DNA of 64,000 bases from Flavobacterium tructae. GTDB taxonomy: Bacteria; Bacteroidota; Bacteroidia; Flavobacteriales; Flavobacteriaceae. This document shows, piece by piece, positions 27,269-36,681 of this stretch (the stretch's first letter is position 1; every line of letters starts with the position of its first letter). A program made the position numbers and the translations under genes. The stretch is taken from assembly GCF_002217475.1 (NCBI RefSeq), contig NZ_MUHH01000022.1, forward strand, positions 1 to 64,000, read 5' to 3'. The notes below the pieces were generated by a model, which was not told the origin of the DNA, did no database searches, and worked only from the letters and a program-made list of their open reading frames with translations.

Positions 27269-27565
27269 ATGAAAAATTTATTTTTATCAGCCGCAATTGT
27301 TTTAGGAGGTTTAACATCATTCGCATCAAATGCTCCAATTGCAAACACTATCGTTAAAACGGTTTCTGTTGCAGACGAATATACAGAGATCAAATTAGAA
27401 GAGATACCTGCTCCAATTACGGAAGCTTTGAAAAAAGCATATCCAAGCGCTGTAGTTACAAAAGCGTATAAAAACGAAAAATCCGAGTACAAATTAGACG
27501 TTACAGTAGGAGAAAAGGTAGGTAACCTTTTTGCTAATGCAGACGGAACCTGGATTAAAAAATAA
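27269..27565 (+). CDS. PepSY-like small secreted protein, copy 1 of 6
   Basis: 98 residues. Signal peptide (about 1-20, AAIVLGGLTSFAS), then a DEYTEIK lead-in and a single PepSY-like (PF11396-type) domain (about 45-98). The domain carries the pattern IPAPITEALKKAYPSA, KAYKNEKSEYKLDV and the closing ANADGTWIKK. This family is periplasmic or secreted; PepSY-type folds often bind or inhibit peptidases, but for the single-domain Bacteroidota form no function is established. First gene of a six-gene tandem array in one direction, with no terminator between the copies, so it probably opens the operon. Confidence 0.8.
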   Translation: MKNLFLSAAIVLGGLTSFASNAPIANTIVKTVSVADEYTEIKLEEIPAPITEALKKAYPSAVVTKAYKNEKSEYKLDVTVGEKVGNLFANADGTWIKK

Positions 27566-27638
27566 GGTAAAGCCGTTCTTATGTTTATACAAATTAAGAA
27601 CATTAAAATAAAATTAAGAGTACTAAAATATACACACT

Positions 27639-27935
27639 ATGAAAAATTTATTTCTATCAGCCGCAATCGTTTTGGGAGGTTTAACATCATTTGCTTCAAC
27701 TTCTCCAATGTCAAATACAATCGTAAAAATAGCAGTTATCCAGGACGAGTACACTGAAATTAAAGTGGAAGAAGTTCCTGCTGCTGTAATCGATGCTCTT
27801 AAAAAAGCGTATCCGGATGCAATACTTTCAAAAGCATACAAAAATGAAAAAGCAGAGTACAAGCTTAGTGTTACGGTAGGTGACAAAGTAGGCTCTCTTT
27901 ATGCAAATGCAGATGGAACCTGGATCAAAAAATAA
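27639..27935 (+). CDS. PepSY-like small secreted protein, copy 2 of 6
   Basis: 98 residues, the closest relative of copy 1: the first 60 bp coding for the signal peptide are almost the same in DNA. The PepSY-like core reads VPAAVIDALKKAYPDA, KAYKNEKAEYKLSV and ANADGTWIKK. The lead-in is QDEYTEIKVEE. The two proteins share their layout residue for residue, indicating a recent duplication. The gap from copy 1 is 73 bp. Confidence 0.8.
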   Translation: MKNLFLSAAIVLGGLTSFASTSPMSNTIVKIAVIQDEYTEIKVEEVPAAVIDALKKAYPDAILSKAYKNEKAEYKLSVTVGDKVGSLYANADGTWIKK

Positions 27936-27963
27936 TTAATAAGAACCATTAAAAAGGATCATT

Positions 27964-28254
27964 ATGAAAAAGTTAATCTTATCGGCAGCTATCGTGTTAG
28001 GTAGTTTGTCTATGCAGGCAGGAAGTGGAACAATGACAGGTTTATTGGTAAAAACTGTAAGTGTTCAGGATGAATATAAAGAAGTTGATGCGGTTCCGGC
28101 TGCGATCAAAACCGCATTAGACAATGCTTATCCGGGAGTAAAACTGGATAAAGCTTATGTAAATGCAAAGAAGGAGTATAAAATAGAGATAACCGTTAGA
28201 GGAGAAAAATCTACAGTTTATACAGATGCTTCCGGAAATATTCTTAAAAAATAA
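27964..28254 (+). CDS. PepSY-like small secreted protein, copy 3 of 6
   Basis: 96 residues. Signal peptide about 1-20 (LSAAIVLGSLSMQAGS). The lead-in QDEYKEVDA is two residues shorter than in the other copies. Core: VPAAIKTALDNAYPGV, KAYVNAKKEYKIEI and a C-terminus DASGNILKK shared with copy 4 rather than with copies 1-2. The gap from copy 2 is 28 bp. Confidence 0.8.
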   Translation: MKKLILSAAIVLGSLSMQAGSGTMTGLLVKTVSVQDEYKEVDAVPAAIKTALDNAYPGVKLDKAYVNAKKEYKIEITVRGEKSTVYTDASGNILKK

Positions 28255-28283
28255 CGATTAGTAACCCATAAAAACCATTTATT

Positions 28284-28580
28284 ATGAAAAAGTTAATTTT
28301 ATCAGCAGCGATTGTTCTTGGAGGTTTATCCGTTCAGGCAGCAACTTCGACAGTGAAAACTTCAGACATTCAATCTGTAATTGTTCAGGATGAATACAAA
28401 GAGATTGGTACAGATGCAGTTCCGGCGGCAGTAAAGTCAACAATCGAAAAATCTTTCCCTAACACAAAACTTGAAAAAGCGTATAAGAGTGAGAAGGATG
28501 AGTATAAATTGGAAATTTCCAGCGGAGATAAAAAATACACTGTGTTTACAGATGCTTCCGGAAATATTCTTAAAAAATAA
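28284..28580 (+). CDS. PepSY-like small secreted protein, copy 4 of 6
   Basis: 98 residues. Signal peptide about 1-20 (GGLSVQAAT), lead-in QDEYKEIGTDA, core VPAAVKSTIEKSFPNT, KAYKSEKDEYKLEI and end DASGNILKK, identical at the C-terminus (also in DNA) to copy 3. The gap from copy 3 is 29 bp. Confidence 0.8.
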   Translation: MKKLILSAAIVLGGLSVQAATSTVKTSDIQSVIVQDEYKEIGTDAVPAAVKSTIEKSFPNTKLEKAYKSEKDEYKLEISSGDKKYTVFTDASGNILKK

Positions 28581-28626
28581 TTGCCTAATTTTATCAGCTA
28601 ATACTAATTAAAAAAAGCAAGTACTT

Positions 28627-28932
28627 ATGAAAAAATTAATTTTATCAGCTGTAATCATTTTAGGAGGTTTATTAACGAATGCAGAAGCGACTACATTAAA
28701 AAAATCAGTTTTGAATTTTGTTAAATTTCAAGACGATTTTAAGGAAATAAAACCAGAAGCACTTCCTGCTGAAGTTAAAGCGACTTTAGAAAAATCTTTT
28801 CCAGGTTCAAAGCTTGTAAAGGCTTATGTAAATCCGAAAAAGCAGTACAAATTAGAACTTAATTCCGGGGCCGATCAGGACAAACATTTTGTCTTCACAA
28901 ATGACAAAGGAGTCATTGCCCCGAAATATTAA
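28627..28932 (+). CDS. PepSY-like small secreted protein, copy 5 of 6 (divergent)
   Basis: 101 residues and the most divergent copy. The lead-in is QDDFKEIKPEA, the core LPAEVKATLEKSFPGS and KAYVNPKKQYKLEL, and the usual ending is replaced by an insertion (NSGADQDKHFVFTNDKG) and the tail VIAPKY. The signal peptide (LSAVIILGGLLTNAEA) is well kept. Loss of the GNxLKK end may indicate a distinct ligand or relaxed selection. Confidence 0.75.
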   Translation: MKKLILSAVIILGGLLTNAEATTLKKSVLNFVKFQDDFKEIKPEALPAEVKATLEKSFPGSKLVKAYVNPKKQYKLELNSGADQDKHFVFTNDKGVIAPKY

Positions 28933-28943
28933 AAAAGAATAAT

Positions 28944-29240
28944 ATGAAAAAGTTAGCCTTATCAGTAGCAGTTGTTTTAGGAAGTTTATCCGTTTCTGCG
29001 AATACTGTTGTTGCTCAGGAGCAAATAAAAATTGCTGTTAATGTTCAGACAGAATATACAGAAGTTGCTGCAGATGCTGTGCCAGCTGCTGTGAAAACTG
29101 CATTGCAAACAGCGTATCCTGGAGCAAAACTCGCGAAAGCATGGGTAAACGAAAAAAAGGAATATAAACTTGAGATATCAGTTGGGGACCAAAAGGCTAC
29201 TGTTTTTTCAGATGTCAATGGCAACTGGTTAAAGATATAA
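28944..29240 (+). CDS. PepSY-like small secreted protein, copy 6 of 6
   Basis: 98 residues, last of the array, starting 11 bp after copy 5. Signal peptide with SVAVVLGSLSVSANT, lead-in VQTEYTEVAADA, core VPAAVKTALQTAYPGA, KAWVNEKKEYKLEI and end DVNGNWLKI. A clear terminator follows at 29274. The array is next to a sigma-54 response regulator on the same strand, which may or may not control it. Confidence 0.8.
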   Translation: MKKLALSVAVVLGSLSVSANTVVAQEQIKIAVNVQTEYTEVAADAVPAAVKTALQTAYPGAKLAKAWVNEKKEYKLEISVGDQKATVFSDVNGNWLKI

Positions 29241-29273
29241 TTAGGTGAATTTTAGATTTATGTTTTTGGTGAA

Positions 29274-29306
29274 AAAGAGATTGCGATAAGCAATCTCTTT
29301 TTTTTT
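29274..29306 (+). terminator. terminator of the PepSY-like array
   Basis: Stem AAAGAGATTGC / GCAATCTCTTT with GATAA loop, then six further T. It separates the array from the response-regulator gene. Confidence 0.9.
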
Positions 29307-29369
29307 ACATAATTTTGTGAAAAGACAATTTTATTAGTATTATTTTAGCAAAAAAGTCCTCAGAAACAA

Positions 29370-30719
29370 ATGCCAAAGATATTACTGATAGAAGATGATA
29401 TTTCGTTCTGCAAATTATTAGAGAAATTTCTAATCAAAAAAACATACGAAGTAGCCATTGCTTTCTCAGCTGCCGAAGCCAGAGTTGCAATCAAAAAAGA
29501 ATCTTTCGATTTGATTTTAACAGATCTCCGTTTACCTGATTCTGATGGTATCGGACTTATGGCCGAAATTAAAACGGCATATCCGCAAGTTCCGGTAATT
29601 TTGATGACGGGCTACTCTGATGTTAATACTGCAGTTAAAGCCATCAAAAATGGAGCAGCTGATTACATTTCAAAACCGTTCAATCCTGATGAAGTTTTAC
29701 TGGTCATCACAAATGCGTTAAAAGCTTCAGAAGAGGAGACGGATGAAGTAGTGGTGAAAGAGAAGAAAACTACAAAAAAACAAACTGCTGCCGAAAACGA
29801 ATTTGTAAAAGGGATTTCTATAGCCTCTAAAAAACTTCTGGATCATATTCAATTGGTAAGCCCGACAGATATGTCGGTTTTAATTATCGGAGAGAGTGGA
29901 ACCGGAAAGGAGATTATTGCCAAAAGTATCCATCAGCAAAGTTTAAGAAAAAACAATAATTTTATTGCGGTCGATTGCGGAGCTATTCCGAAAGAATTGG
30001 CAGCAAGTGAATTCTTCGGACATTTAAAAGGATCTTTCACTGGTGCTATCAGCGACAAAATGGGTTATTTTGAAGCAGCGAATGGCGGAACGCTTTTTCT
30101 GGATGAAATAGGGAATCTTTCTTATGAGAATCAAATTCAACTGTTAAGAGCACTTCAGGAACGAAAAATTAAACCCGTTGGAAGTAATAAAGAAATAAAC
30201 GTCGATATACGTATTATTACCGCTACGAACGAAGATTTGCGTGAGGCAGTAAAAAACGGCGATTTTAGAGAAGATTTATACCATAGAATCAACGAGTTTT
30301 CAATACTGTCACCTTCTTTAAAAGAGCGGGAGGAAGATTTGATGGTTTTTGCAGATTATTTCCTCGAAAAAGCAAACCAGCAGCTGAACAAAGAGGTGAT
30401 TGGATTTTCACCCGAAGTAGTTGCGATTTTTCAAAATTACAACTGGCCGGGAAATTTACGTGAACTGCAAAATTGTGTCAAACGTTCAACATTGTTGTCC
30501 AAAGGTGAATTTATCGAAAGTGACGTTCTGCCGGCAGAGTTTTTTCAGATACAAAAGCCGACAAGTTCCAACGATAATTTTTCCTTATCCGAAAATGAAA
30601 GAGAGGCCATTATTCAGGCGTTGTCTAGAGCGCAGAATAACAAATCGGAAGCAGCAAAACTACTTAAGATTACCAGAAAAACGCTTTACAATAAATTAAA
30701 GCATTACAATATAGATTAA
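29370..30719 (+). CDS. sigma-54-dependent NtrC-family response regulator
   Basis: 449 residues. Receiver domain (about 1-120, phospho-acceptor Asp in LILTDLRLPDSDG), AAA+ sigma-54-interaction domain (about 145-385) with Walker A GESGTGKE, the sigma-54 contact loop GSFTGA (S in place of the usual A of GAFTGA) and Walker B GGTLFLDEIG. It ends in a Fis-type HTH (about 410-449, NKSEAAKLLKITRKTLYNKL). It activates transcription by RNA polymerase carrying sigma-54 (rpoN is at 55440-56900). The nearest kinase gene is the convergent hybrid kinase at 30716. The last codons overlap that gene by 4 bp. Confidence 0.95.
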   Translation: MPKILLIEDDISFCKLLEKFLIKKTYEVAIAFSAAEARVAIKKESFDLILTDLRLPDSDGIGLMAEIKTAYPQVPVILMTGYSDVNTAVKAIKNGAADYISKPFNPDEVLLVITNALKASEEETDEVVVKEKKTTKKQTAAENEFVKGISIASKKLLDHIQLVSPTDMSVLIIGESGTGKEIIAKSIHQQSLRKNNNFIAVDCGAIPKELAASEFFGHLKGSFTGAISDKMGYFEAANGGTLFLDEIGNLSYENQIQLLRALQERKIKPVGSNKEINVDIRIITATNEDLREAVKNGDFREDLYHRINEFSILSPSLKEREEDLMVFADYFLEKANQQLNKEVIGFSPEVVAIFQNYNWPGNLRELQNCVKRSTLLSKGEFIESDVLPAEFFQIQKPTSSNDNFSLSENEREAIIQALSRAQNNKSEAAKLLKITRKTLYNKLKHYNID

Positions 30720-33157
30720 ACTATTTCTTGTTGTAAGGCATCAAAAAGAATATTAGTTTTAGATTTTAAGGTGTCCAGAATGCTGTCTGCTTCAGAAATA
30801 TCAAGATTTGCGCTTTCCAAAGTTTTTAAAATTTCACTAATCTCTTGTGTCTGAATTTGCTTGAACATAGGCGCCATTCGATGTGCAATTGAGTTAATCT
30901 CGGCCGTGTTTTTTGCCCTAAAGGCATTTTCTAAAGCGTTCAGATTCTCAGAGCTGTTTTCGATAAACGATTTCAGAATTTCTTTTAGTTCGTCATTGTC
31001 GTTGCCTAGAAACTCTTTAAGGGTATCCAGAGAATACAATGTTGAATTTACAGTTTCTTCCTCTTTGTTAATGTCAATATTGGGCAAGGTGTCGTTTTCC
31101 AAAATTAGATGAATCGTCTCCAATAGTATTTTAGGGGAATAAGGTTTTTGAATTACCGTGGTAAAACCTGCCTTGGTATAAATCTCAGCATCCAGATCAG
31201 TCCTTCCGGTTAAAGCAATTACAGGCTGGTTTTTAAAAGTAGAGTAACCGTTGTTTTTGAGTTTTTCCAGAAACATAAAACCATCCATTTCCGGCATTTG
31301 TATATCTGTAATGATAAAATCGAAAGGAGTATTTCCAATTGCTTCAAGAGCTTTTTCGGCGCTGTTAAAAGAAAAGACCTCATGTTTCTCCTGTCTTAAA
31401 ACACCACTCGTTAAATTCAGAAGATTAATATCATCGTCAAGAACGATAAAGGTTTGTTTTGGAGTATTCAGTATAATAGGTTCTTTTTCTTCAATTACTA
31501 AATTCTGACTGTTATCGAACAATAAAGGAAGTTGAATTTGAAAAGTACTTCCTTTTCCAAAAGTACTTTCAAGATTTAAGTTTCCGCCTAAAATCGAAAT
31601 TATTTTTTGACAAATGGATAATCCCAAGCCGGTTCCACCATATTTTTTTTCGATTCCCTCATTTGCCTGAGCAAATTCTTCGAAAACTAATTTTTGATTT
31701 CCTTTTTCGATTCCAATCCCTGAATCCTGAATGGAAACGATGAAAAAGTCATTATTTTCTGTGGTGTAAGCGCTTATTTTTATGAAGCCTTCTTCGGTAA
31801 ATTTATAGGCATTTCCAATGATGTTGCTTAGAATTTGCTTTAGCCTGAACGGATCGCCTACAATTCGCGTATTCAGCTTGTCATCGACGTTAATAATCAG
31901 GTCGATGTTCTTTTGTTGGTAAACGGTTTGAATACTCTTGGCTACTCCATCGATTATTTCCGGCAATAAGAATGGGACCTTTTCAATGGTGATTTTTCCA
32001 GCTTCGATTTGAGAAAAATCCAACAAGTCCTGAACCAGCTGTGTGATGTATTCAGAAGAATTTTTAATGTTTTTGATGAAATAAGACTGCTTGGAATTCA
32101 CTTCAGAATTACCCAGCAGTTCTGAATAGCCTACAATTGTGCTCAGAGGTGTTTTTAAATCATGACTTACCGTCGAAATGAGCTGTTCACGGCTTTTCAG
32201 TAGATTCTTTGTTTTGAAATTCGCAATCTCCAGCTTCTTTTTATAAACCTGCGATTTAGAGTAATCGCTTACAATTAGTATCGAGAAAAACAACGTCAGT
32301 ATCAAACCAATAATTGCCGAAGCCGTAACAATATCATTCACTTTTTTAAGTGATTTTTCTTTTAAAGAATTGTTTTTTATCGAGTTGATGATGATTTCTC
32401 TTTCAATAATTCGAAGTACTTTTCGGAGTTGTTCTGAAATAGCGATTTCATTTTTTAATAATTTGTTCTCTTCAAAATTCAATGATTCCTTTTTCTTTTC
32501 AGCTTTCAGCTTCACATTGCTTAAAAGTTTTTTGGAATTGGCGAGGATCGAATCTGAGGCTTGTTTGCTTAAGGTATTGGTGCTGTCGTCAGGAATATTC
32601 TGATTGAGATAATCGACATATTTTTGAAGTACACTGCGTTGATAACTCCCCAATTGATTCGGATTCTTGTTGAAATCCTGGAGTTCTAATTTACGGAGTT
32701 TAAACTCCATTTTGGTAATTTCATCAATGGCCGTATTTACCGAAACTTCGTCGTCGGCTTTGTTTTTTATGGTTTTTAACTGTTTGATGTTTTTTGTCTT
32801 TTCTGACAACAGGTATGTAACACTGTCGAGCAGTGTCTTTTGATATTGTGTGGTAACAATTTGTTTTAAGGTATCGATTCTGCATTTCAGGGAATCGGTT
32901 TCGATAAGGTAACTTTTAAAATCAGCCTCAGAATTAGTCTGGATGGTTTTTCTGGCTAAACTTTCGGTCTTATAAACGTTAGAAAACAGTTTACTTACTT
33001 TTAATATTTTAGTTTTCTCAAAAGCAATTTTACTTTCGAGTTTATTGTAGACTACATTTTCTGAGTACAAAAACCAACCAACAGTAACCACTAATCCCAG
33101 TAACGCAATATAACTGAAGAGTACTTTTATCGGCATGTAACTTTTTTTACTCTCCAT
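30716..33157 (-). CDS. hybrid sensor histidine kinase with receiver and HPt domains
   Basis: 813 residues. First membrane segment (about 12-30), a long coiled-coil sensor region outside the membrane (about 35-270), second membrane segment (about 275-297), HisKA domain with VSHDLKTPLSTIVGY (about 330-395), HATPase domain (about 440-550, with the G boxes DSGIGIE and GGTGLGLSIC), receiver domain (about 570-690, phospho-Asp in FIITDIQMPEMDG), and a C-terminal HPt domain (about 715-805) with the phospho-His in SIAHRMAPM. A complete His-Asp-His relay, so the last step should phosphorylate a separate response regulator, plausibly the NtrC-type protein next door. Convergent genes for the two partners are unusual. 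Confidence 0.93.
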   Translation of the reverse strand: MESKKSYMPIKVLFSYIALLGLVVTVGWFLYSENVVYNKLESKIAFEKTKILKVSKLFSNVYKTESLARKTIQTNSEADFKSYLIETDSLKCRIDTLKQIVTTQYQKTLLDSVTYLLSEKTKNIKQLKTIKNKADDEVSVNTAIDEITKMEFKLRKLELQDFNKNPNQLGSYQRSVLQKYVDYLNQNIPDDSTNTLSKQASDSILANSKKLLSNVKLKAEKKKESLNFEENKLLKNEIAISEQLRKVLRIIEREIIINSIKNNSLKEKSLKKVNDIVTASAIIGLILTLFFSILIVSDYSKSQVYKKKLEIANFKTKNLLKSREQLISTVSHDLKTPLSTIVGYSELLGNSEVNSKQSYFIKNIKNSSEYITQLVQDLLDFSQIEAGKITIEKVPFLLPEIIDGVAKSIQTVYQQKNIDLIINVDDKLNTRIVGDPFRLKQILSNIIGNAYKFTEEGFIKISAYTTENNDFFIVSIQDSGIGIEKGNQKLVFEEFAQANEGIEKKYGGTGLGLSICQKIISILGGNLNLESTFGKGSTFQIQLPLLFDNSQNLVIEEKEPIILNTPKQTFIVLDDDINLLNLTSGVLRQEKHEVFSFNSAEKALEAIGNTPFDFIITDIQMPEMDGFMFLEKLKNNGYSTFKNQPVIALTGRTDLDAEIYTKAGFTTVIQKPYSPKILLETIHLILENDTLPNIDINKEEETVNSTLYSLDTLKEFLGNDNDELKEILKSFIENSSENLNALENAFRAKNTAEINSIAHRMAPMFKQIQTQEISEILKTLESANLDISEADSILDTLKSKTNILFDALQQEIV

Positions 33158-33280
33158 GGGGTAATGTTATAGGTTTTGGGATGTTTATATTGGAAATCAG
33201 TGCAATTTATTTAAAATTTCGGTTTTTGAAATACAAAATAATGCTAATGTTTTACATAATTAAGAGGGCTCAGAAAATAA

Positions 33281-33314
33281 AATAGCCGCAGATTTTTAAA
33301 ATCTACGGCTATTT
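33281..33314. terminator. terminator of the S9 peptidase gene
   Basis: Imperfect stem AATAGCCGCAGATT / AATCTACGGCTATT with one mismatch, flanked by A- and T-runs, lying just after the minus-strand peptidase gene. Confidence 0.85.
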
Positions 33315-33335
33315 TTTAATTTAATATGTTTAGGC

Positions 33336-35237
33336 TTAAAGCGTCTCGTTCAGCCATTTGAAGAATTCACCTTGCCAAACCTGAGCGTTTTGCGGGTGTA
33401 AAACCCAGTGATTTTCATCAGGGAAATATACAAATCTGCTTTTAAGTCCTCTTAATTGTGCCGCCTGAAAAGCTTCCTGTCCTTGTCCGATCGGTACACG
33501 GAAATCTTTTCCTCCCTGGAAAATTAAGATGGGTCTGTTCCAGTTTTGTACCATTGTTGCAGGGTTAAAAACAGTATACGATTTTTGAGCAGCTGCATTG
33601 TCTTTCTCCCAGTACGGACCTCCAAAATCCCAGTTGTTAAAGAAAACCTCTTCAGTAGTTCCTAACATACTCACAGTATTGAAAACACCGTCGTGAGCGA
33701 TAAAAGTTTTGAAACGGTTTTTGTGAATACCTGCTAAATAAAACACAGAATATCCTCCGTAGCTTGCGCCTACACATCCTAAACGAGATTTGTCTACATA
33801 GTTTTCTTTAGAAACATCGTCGATTGCTGATAGGTAGTCATCCATAACCTGTCCGCCCCAATCTTTACTAATCTGCTCGTTCCATTCAACACCATGACCC
33901 GGCATTCCGCGACGGTTTGGTGCAACCACCACATAACCTTTTGCAGCCATTAATGAGAAATTCCAACGGAAAGAATACGATTGTGTTAAAGCACTTTGTG
34001 GCCCACCTTGACAGAATAATAAAGTTGGATATTTTTTAGAAGCATCAAAATTTGGAGGTAAAATTACCCAAACCAACATTTTTTTACCGTCTGTAGTAGT
34101 TACATAACGCTTTTCTGTTTTGCTAAGCGCTAATGTTTTGTAGATTTCTGTATTTACATTTGAGATTTGTTTCCAGGTGTTTTTCTTCAAATTAAAAGAA
34201 TAAATTTCCGGAGCGTGATTCATATCATTTCTGGTAACAATAATATCATCACCGGCAAAACCTACTAAATCATTTACATCAAAATCCCCATTAGTCAATT
34301 GACGAACTTGAATAGCGATTCTGGTCAATCCCGGAAAGTTAACTGTAAAAAGCTGTTTTGTACCATCCACCGGAGCTACAAAGTATACGTTTTTACCGTC
34401 TTTACTCCAGATAAAATTATCTACAGTTCCGTCCCAGTTTGCCGTTAAATTTGTTTTGATGCCTTTAAATTCAACAATAAGATCATTTTTATCGGCTTCA
34501 TAACCGTCACGTTTCATTTGCAGCCAGGTTAAGTTTCCTGTTGGCGAAAATTGTGGTGCTGTATCGTAACCTAAATTACCTTCGGTTCTGTTTATCGTTT
34601 TCTGAGTTTCTAAATTATACTCGTAAATATCAGTGTTAGTAGAAATTGCGTATTGAGTTCCTGCTTTTTTCTTGCATACATATAAAATGCTTTTTCCGTC
34701 AGGAGACCAGATGTAATCGTCGTCACCACCAAAAGGTTTTTGTGGAGAATCAAAATTTTCACCTTTCAGGATGTCAATTCCGGCGGCACCTTCTTTGTTT
34801 TCTTTGTAAAAAACATGATTGAATTTACCTTCATTCCAGGTATCCCAATGACGATAATCCAATCCGTCATAAATTTGAGCATCAGATTTATCCAGTTTTG
34901 GATAAAAATCTTTACCTAGAACTTTTTCCAGTTTCACTTCTTCGTTGTACACTAAAAATTTTCCGTCAGGCGAAACGTTTTTGTCTGCCAAAACTTCTTT
35001 AGTGTCTTTAATTTCGGTTGCAGTTCCACCACCTACAGGAATGATGTAAAATTTAGAAGACGATTTGTTTTCTTCAACCGAAGGGGTAGAAACTTTAAAA
35101 ACAACATTTTTTGAATCTTTTGAAAGTCCGAGTGCACTCACTCTTCCTAATTTCCATAACAACTCTGGGGACATTACATTTTGTCCGATAGCGTTTAAAC
35201 TCATCATTATTAAGGTTGTAAATAATACTTTTTTCAT
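33336..35237 (-). CDS. S9-family serine peptidase (prolyl oligopeptidase / acylaminoacyl-peptidase type)
   Basis: 633 residues. Signal peptide (about 1-18), a beta-propeller domain (about 30-370) with SPDGKFLVYN / SPDGKSILYV Asp-box-like repeats, and a C-terminal alpha/beta hydrolase (about 385-633). Catalytic Ser lies in GASYGGYSVF (about residue 491), Asp in QGGKDFRVP (about 577) and His in ENHWVLHPQ (about 610). It cleaves oligopeptides in the periplasm. Monocistronic, closed by its own terminator. Confidence 0.93.
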   Translation of the reverse strand: MKKVLFTTLIMMSLNAIGQNVMSPELLWKLGRVSALGLSKDSKNVVFKVSTPSVEENKSSSKFYIIPVGGGTATEIKDTKEVLADKNVSPDGKFLVYNEEVKLEKVLGKDFYPKLDKSDAQIYDGLDYRHWDTWNEGKFNHVFYKENKEGAAGIDILKGENFDSPQKPFGGDDDYIWSPDGKSILYVCKKKAGTQYAISTNTDIYEYNLETQKTINRTEGNLGYDTAPQFSPTGNLTWLQMKRDGYEADKNDLIVEFKGIKTNLTANWDGTVDNFIWSKDGKNVYFVAPVDGTKQLFTVNFPGLTRIAIQVRQLTNGDFDVNDLVGFAGDDIIVTRNDMNHAPEIYSFNLKKNTWKQISNVNTEIYKTLALSKTEKRYVTTTDGKKMLVWVILPPNFDASKKYPTLLFCQGGPQSALTQSYSFRWNFSLMAAKGYVVVAPNRRGMPGHGVEWNEQISKDWGGQVMDDYLSAIDDVSKENYVDKSRLGCVGASYGGYSVFYLAGIHKNRFKTFIAHDGVFNTVSMLGTTEEVFFNNWDFGGPYWEKDNAAAQKSYTVFNPATMVQNWNRPILIFQGGKDFRVPIGQGQEAFQAAQLRGLKSRFVYFPDENHWVLHPQNAQVWQGEFFKWLNETL

Positions 35238-35512
35238 AATAAAATTCTAATTTTTCGTGGGACTAAAAATACAACAATTAAATTCCAAATTAGCTAAATT
35301 CCAAATTCCAAAAATTGTTAAAGTTTATGGGCTAAGTTTTTTCAGCTATGAATTCCCGAATTTTTATTCTTAAGGATCAGCAAAAATAATTTGTGAATTC
35401 GTGGCTGAAAAAAAATAGTACGCGTTTTGGAATTTTAGAAAATGAAAGTTCTGGCTTAAATTTATTTCCTAAATTGTGATTTGGATTTTAACTAATTGGA
35501 ATTTATTATTTT

Positions 35513-36628
35513 ATGATGGAACTAAGCTACTGGGAACTCAAGAACTGGTTTACAAATGTTGATTATACTATTGTTGGCAGCGGAATCGTAGGACTGCACG
35601 CGGCACTACGCTTACGCGAAAGATTTCCAACCGCAAAAATTCTGATTCTGGAAAAAGGAATGTTGCCACAAGGGGCCAGTACTAAAAATGCCGGCTTTGC
35701 ATGCTTTGGAAGCCTCTCTGAAATTATGGAAGATCTTAAAACGCATTCAGAAGAGGAAGTGGTACAGCTTGTAGAGAAAAGATGGAAAGGATTGCAACTG
35801 TTGAGAAAAAGATTAGGTGATACCGCAATAGATTTCAAGCCATATGGCGGTTATGAATTGTTTTTAAGAGAAGATGATTTAAATTTTGAGGAGTGTATTG
35901 CAAGGCTGCCTTTTGTCAATGAAATTTTAAAACCACTTTTTAAAGCGGATGTTTTTGCTAAAGAATCCGATCGGTTTGGTTTTGGAAACAGTCATGATTA
36001 TTTAATTTTTAATCCTTTTGAGGCACAAATTGATACCGGAAGTATGATGCAGGAATTGCTGAGACAGGCCGTTTCTGAAAATATTTTAATTCTCAATCAG
36101 CAAACTCTTACTGCTTATTCTGATTTAGGGAGTGAGGTTGAACTGGTGTTGAATAATTTTAGTTTTAAATCGGGGAGAGTACTTTTTGCGACCAACGGTT
36201 TTGCAGCTCAGCTGACAAAGGGAGCGGTAAAGCCTGCCAGAGCGCAGGTTTTGATTACAGAACCCATTGCAAATTTAGCCATTAAAGGAACTTTTCATCT
36301 GGATCGCGGGTATTATTATTTTAGAAATATAAACGATAGAGTTTTACTTGGCGGAGGCAGAAATCTTGATTTTGAAACCGAAACAACAACGGAATTTGGG
36401 GAGACGAAAATTGTACAAAATAAATTGGAGGATTTACTTAAAAATGTAATTTTACCGAATCAGGATTTCCGAATCGCCCATCGTTGGAGCGGTATCATGG
36501 GAATAGGAAACAGTAAAAATCCTGTTGTTACTCAATTGTCTGAAAACGTGTTTTGTGGAGTGCGTTTAGGAGGAATGGGAGTAGCAATCGGGAGTTTAAT
36601 AGGAACAGAATTAGCAGACTTATTATAA
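35513..36628 (+). CDS. FAD-dependent oxidoreductase (DAO family)
   Basis: 371 residues. N-terminal FAD-binding Rossmann motif TIVGSGIVGLHAAL and the ribose-binding acidic end LILEK; then GASTKNAGFACFGS, typical of amine/amino-acid oxidases of the DAO family, and a C-terminal GGRNLDF and GVRLGGMGVAIG for FAD. It probably oxidises an amine or amino acid; the substrate cannot be read from the sequence. The ATG at 35513 is followed directly by a second ATG; either could start. It is not clearly linked to its neighbours. Confidence 0.88.
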   Translation: MMELSYWELKNWFTNVDYTIVGSGIVGLHAALRLRERFPTAKILILEKGMLPQGASTKNAGFACFGSLSEIMEDLKTHSEEEVVQLVEKRWKGLQLLRKRLGDTAIDFKPYGGYELFLREDDLNFEECIARLPFVNEILKPLFKADVFAKESDRFGFGNSHDYLIFNPFEAQIDTGSMMQELLRQAVSENILILNQQTLTAYSDLGSEVELVLNNFSFKSGRVLFATNGFAAQLTKGAVKPARAQVLITEPIANLAIKGTFHLDRGYYYFRNINDRVLLGGGRNLDFETETTTEFGETKIVQNKLEDLLKNVILPNQDFRIAHRWSGIMGIGNSKNPVVTQLSENVFCGVRLGGMGVAIGSLIGTELADLL

Positions 36629-36681
36629 TTTTAAAAGAATTTAATCCAAGTAATACCACAACCTAAAAAAACAGATAATAC

